Shown here: in pieces, positions 62,473-64,000 of the stretch
Layout: each line of letters begins with the position of its first letter
How positions within the stretch are numbered: the stretch's first letter is position 1
Source: Paraburkholderia sp. BL25I1N1
GTDB lineage: Bacteria > Pseudomonadota > Gammaproteobacteria > Burkholderiales > Burkholderiaceae
Assembly (NCBI RefSeq): GCF_003002025.1
Contig: NZ_PVZB01000007.1
Span: forward strand, 244,354-308,353
DNA length: 64,000 bases
Direction of reading: 5' to 3'
The notes under the pieces: model-generated
The model's input: the letters and a program-made list of their open reading frames with translations, nothing else
What the model was told of the DNA's origin: nothing
Database searches by the model: none
Translations under genes and position numbers: made by a program

Positions 62473-63578
62473 GGCGACACCTCTGCACTATTGCATGCTC
62501 TGTGATAAGGACCGACGTCAGGGGCCGCGCAATCGCGGCGCCAAGTCCATGAACGCAACAACGTCAACGTACTCGTGTCGGATCACCGCTTGATTGTGAT
62601 TCCCGGCTGGTGAATTCGTGAACTGCTTACACCGGGTTCTTGACTCAGCCGGTTGTGAAGTGCCGCTTCAGCGACAGGGCGCGACGTTGTGGCTTTGGCA
62701 GAGAAGTCGGCGTCGCTCGGCAACACAAGGGAGCATAACGGCGGCGCTAACGCCCTTCTCCCTTTCAGGCCGTAATGCTGTTGAATGTGCTGAAGGTGAA
62801 GCGATCGAATCGAGTCGCGAAGATCCGCAACTCAGTCGCGGTAGTCAGCGTCAACCAGGTGCCATGCAGGTCCGCGTCGTGATCAAGTGTAGCAAAGGAA
62901 TCACCGGGCGACAGCGTTGGATTCCAGCAGAGTACGGCTTGCATCCCGTGTCATTACCCGCCATGCAACAACACGTAAGTACTGTTCACTGCCGGTCAAC
63001 TGTTGCGTGTTCAAGGTCTGCAAGGCACGCGCGCGCCGCGAGGCCACTCCACCTTGCGAATGTTGGGATTGCGGAAAAGCTCTGACGAAGGGTGGTTCGA
63101 ACGCCGTCACGAAGTCGCTGGCAATCGTGTACGCGAGAAAAGGCATTCGCGTGAATGCCATCGCACCGGGGATCATCAGGATGCCGATGCATGCGTCGAA
63201 AACCCATGAAGCACTGGGCGCCACCAATCATAAGTCGCTGCACCTTTACTGAGTTCTGTTCTGTAGCCGAATGGAAAAAGATCATTTCCAGGCAAGTGTG
63301 TTGTCCTTGTCACTGTGGTGACATTGGCTGGATTTGAGAGTGGAATGGACCGATGTGCGACCTTTTTTGACCTCAGGAGAGCAGACCTGTCTTCTGGAAT
63401 GAAATGAACTCGTAGTGTGGCAGTAATACGCGAGCGAACCGGCTGGAACTAGCGCAGGAAAAACGATAAGGTCAGCGAATCGGACCTCTTTGCGGAGCGT
63501 CCGGGGTCTTTTCAGACGTCGGGCGTGGCAGGGGAATTCCGACGTAATACCCCATTAAATACGGGTGGCCGGACTCTT
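62473..63578. other. 1.1-kb gene-poor region with decayed coding sequence
   Basis: No intact gene is supported. Open frames such as 62618-63085 lack signatures. It contains the SDR remnant at 63085-63216 and a small hairpin TGTCAC-TGTG-GTGACA (63308-63323). The composition is lower in GC than the rest, and the region looks like decayed DNA between the AKR operon and the MFS gene. Confidence 0.5.
63085..63216 (+). pseudogene. C-terminal fragment of a short-chain dehydrogenase/reductase
   Basis: About 44 codons in one frame read TKGGSNAVTKSLAIVYARKG then IRVNAIAPGIIRMPMHASKT and THEALGA. This is the SDR segment just after the catalytic Tyr-x3-Lys, through the RVNAIAPG motif. The Rossmann N-terminal part, the catalytic Tyr and the C-terminal end are missing, and flanking sequence has no homology in any frame that I can see. 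A relic. Confidence 0.75.
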
Positions 63579-64000
63579 ATGAATAGCGCCAACTCACCGC
63601 TAACTGGAACGGGAGAGCCGAAGGTTTCGCCATCGTCGGCGCCTGTCTCCGTACCCGCCACATGGACGCCGGCACAGCAAACGTCCACAGAAGCGCAGTT
63701 GCCCCTACGCCTCGCCATCGGCCTGCTCGGCATGTTGCTGGCCTCTCTGCTGGCGATACTGAACGAACAGGTCACCGCAGTCGCGCTCGCTGATATTCGC
63801 GGCGCGTTCTCGATCGGACGGGACGACGGAACCTGGCTGACCACCCTGTTCGAAGCGACCAACGTCGCCACCATGGTATTCGCGCCATGGTTCGGCGTGA
63901 CGTTCACGCTCAGGCGCTTCACGATCGGCGCCGTGCTCGCCGTGATGGTCCCTGGATTGCTCTGCCCGTTTGCACCGAACCTGCTGACGCTCTATGTATT
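63579..64000 (+). CDS. MFS multidrug efflux protein, DHA2/EmrB type (3' end outside window)
   Basis: 140 codons present, open to the window end. A hydrophilic Ser/Thr/Pro-rich start (residues 1-42) precedes RLAIGLLGMLLASLLAILNE (helix 1) and VTAVALADIRGAFSIGRDDG, with TWLTTLFEATNVATMVFAPW: the DHA2 14-helix family pattern (usual -LDxTIVNVALP- replaced by LNEQVTAVALADI). Ribosome site is weak (CCGGA). It probably exports a drug or organic acid; partner genes (EmrA-like) would lie outside. Confidence 0.85.
   Translation, partial: MNSANSPLTGTGEPKVSPSSAPVSVPATWTPAQQTSTEAQLPLRLAIGLLGMLLASLLAILNEQVTAVALADIRGAFSIGRDDGTWLTTLFEATNVATMVFAPWFGVTFTLRRFTIGAVLAVMVPGLLCPFAPNLLTLYV

Overview
The window looks like a chromosomal segment of a Burkholderiaceae bacterium, most likely Paraburkholderia. 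Evidence: high GC, GC-rich third codon positions with long antisense shadow frames, a trimeric Burkholderia-type porin, an OxyR-linked katG, DUF1488, DUF2784 and NnrU proteins, and many LysR, MocR and ABC systems. The genus is inferred from protein character; no search was run. No tRNA, rRNA, CRISPR array, insertion sequence or phage gene was recognised.

Layout. 1-3.5 kb: a cut-off RidA protein, a Tim44-like membrane protein, a CBS-domain protein divergent from an NhaR-type LysR regulator, and a small exported protein. 3.5-9.2 kb: a remnant of an aminotransferase, then a tightly overlapping operon of a sigma-54 activator with a C-terminal helical-repeat region, a DUF917 (S-methyl-thiohydantoin desulfurase family) protein and an Asp/Glu/hydantoin racemase. 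It is followed by a gene-poor 870 bp that carries a 22-bp perfect palindrome, a consensus -24/-12 promoter and strong hairpins. 9.2-15.1 kb: katG behind a well-formed OxyR site with an 11-unit CAG repeat at the predicted transcript start, then NnrU, DUF1488, Nudix and a Lys/Ala-rich protein. 15.4-18 kb: a FecR / OmpA-lipoprotein / CHASE2 operon whose CHASE2 protein has no output domain. 18.3-22.6 kb: an NCS1 permease, an MFS transporter and an amidohydrolase broken by one in-frame stop. 22.9-25.1 kb: small proteins, DUF2784, DUF3455 and SnoaL-like.

25.2-41.5 kb is an organosulfur-utilisation island. It holds a methanethiol oxidase (SBP56) with a membrane partner, an ABC importer with a TauD-type dioxygenase, a Tat-exported sulfite dehydrogenase with its cytochrome c and an MFS transporter. 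Divergent from these is a second ABC importer with two permeases, an FMN-dependent NtaA/SnaA/DszA-type monooxygenase and a second TauD. The logic is uptake of sulfonates or sulfones, oxidative C-S cleavage, then disposal of sulfite and methanethiol.

41.5-48 kb: a phospholipase D lipoprotein, a glycosyltransferase/polysaccharide deacetylase pair, a DJ-1/PfpI protein divergent from a MocR regulator, and a porin. 49.4-57.8 kb: a LacI regulator followed by a closely packed polyol-type ABC importer (binding protein, two permeases, a 64-aa membrane protein, two different ATPases) and DhaL-DhaK, so the imported substrate probably ends as a phosphorylated triose or ketose. 57.8-64 kb: a LysR regulator, a methyltransferase with two membrane proteins, an NTF2-like protein, an aldo/keto reductase, a decayed stretch with an SDR fragment, and the start of an EmrB-type MFS pump cut by the window end.
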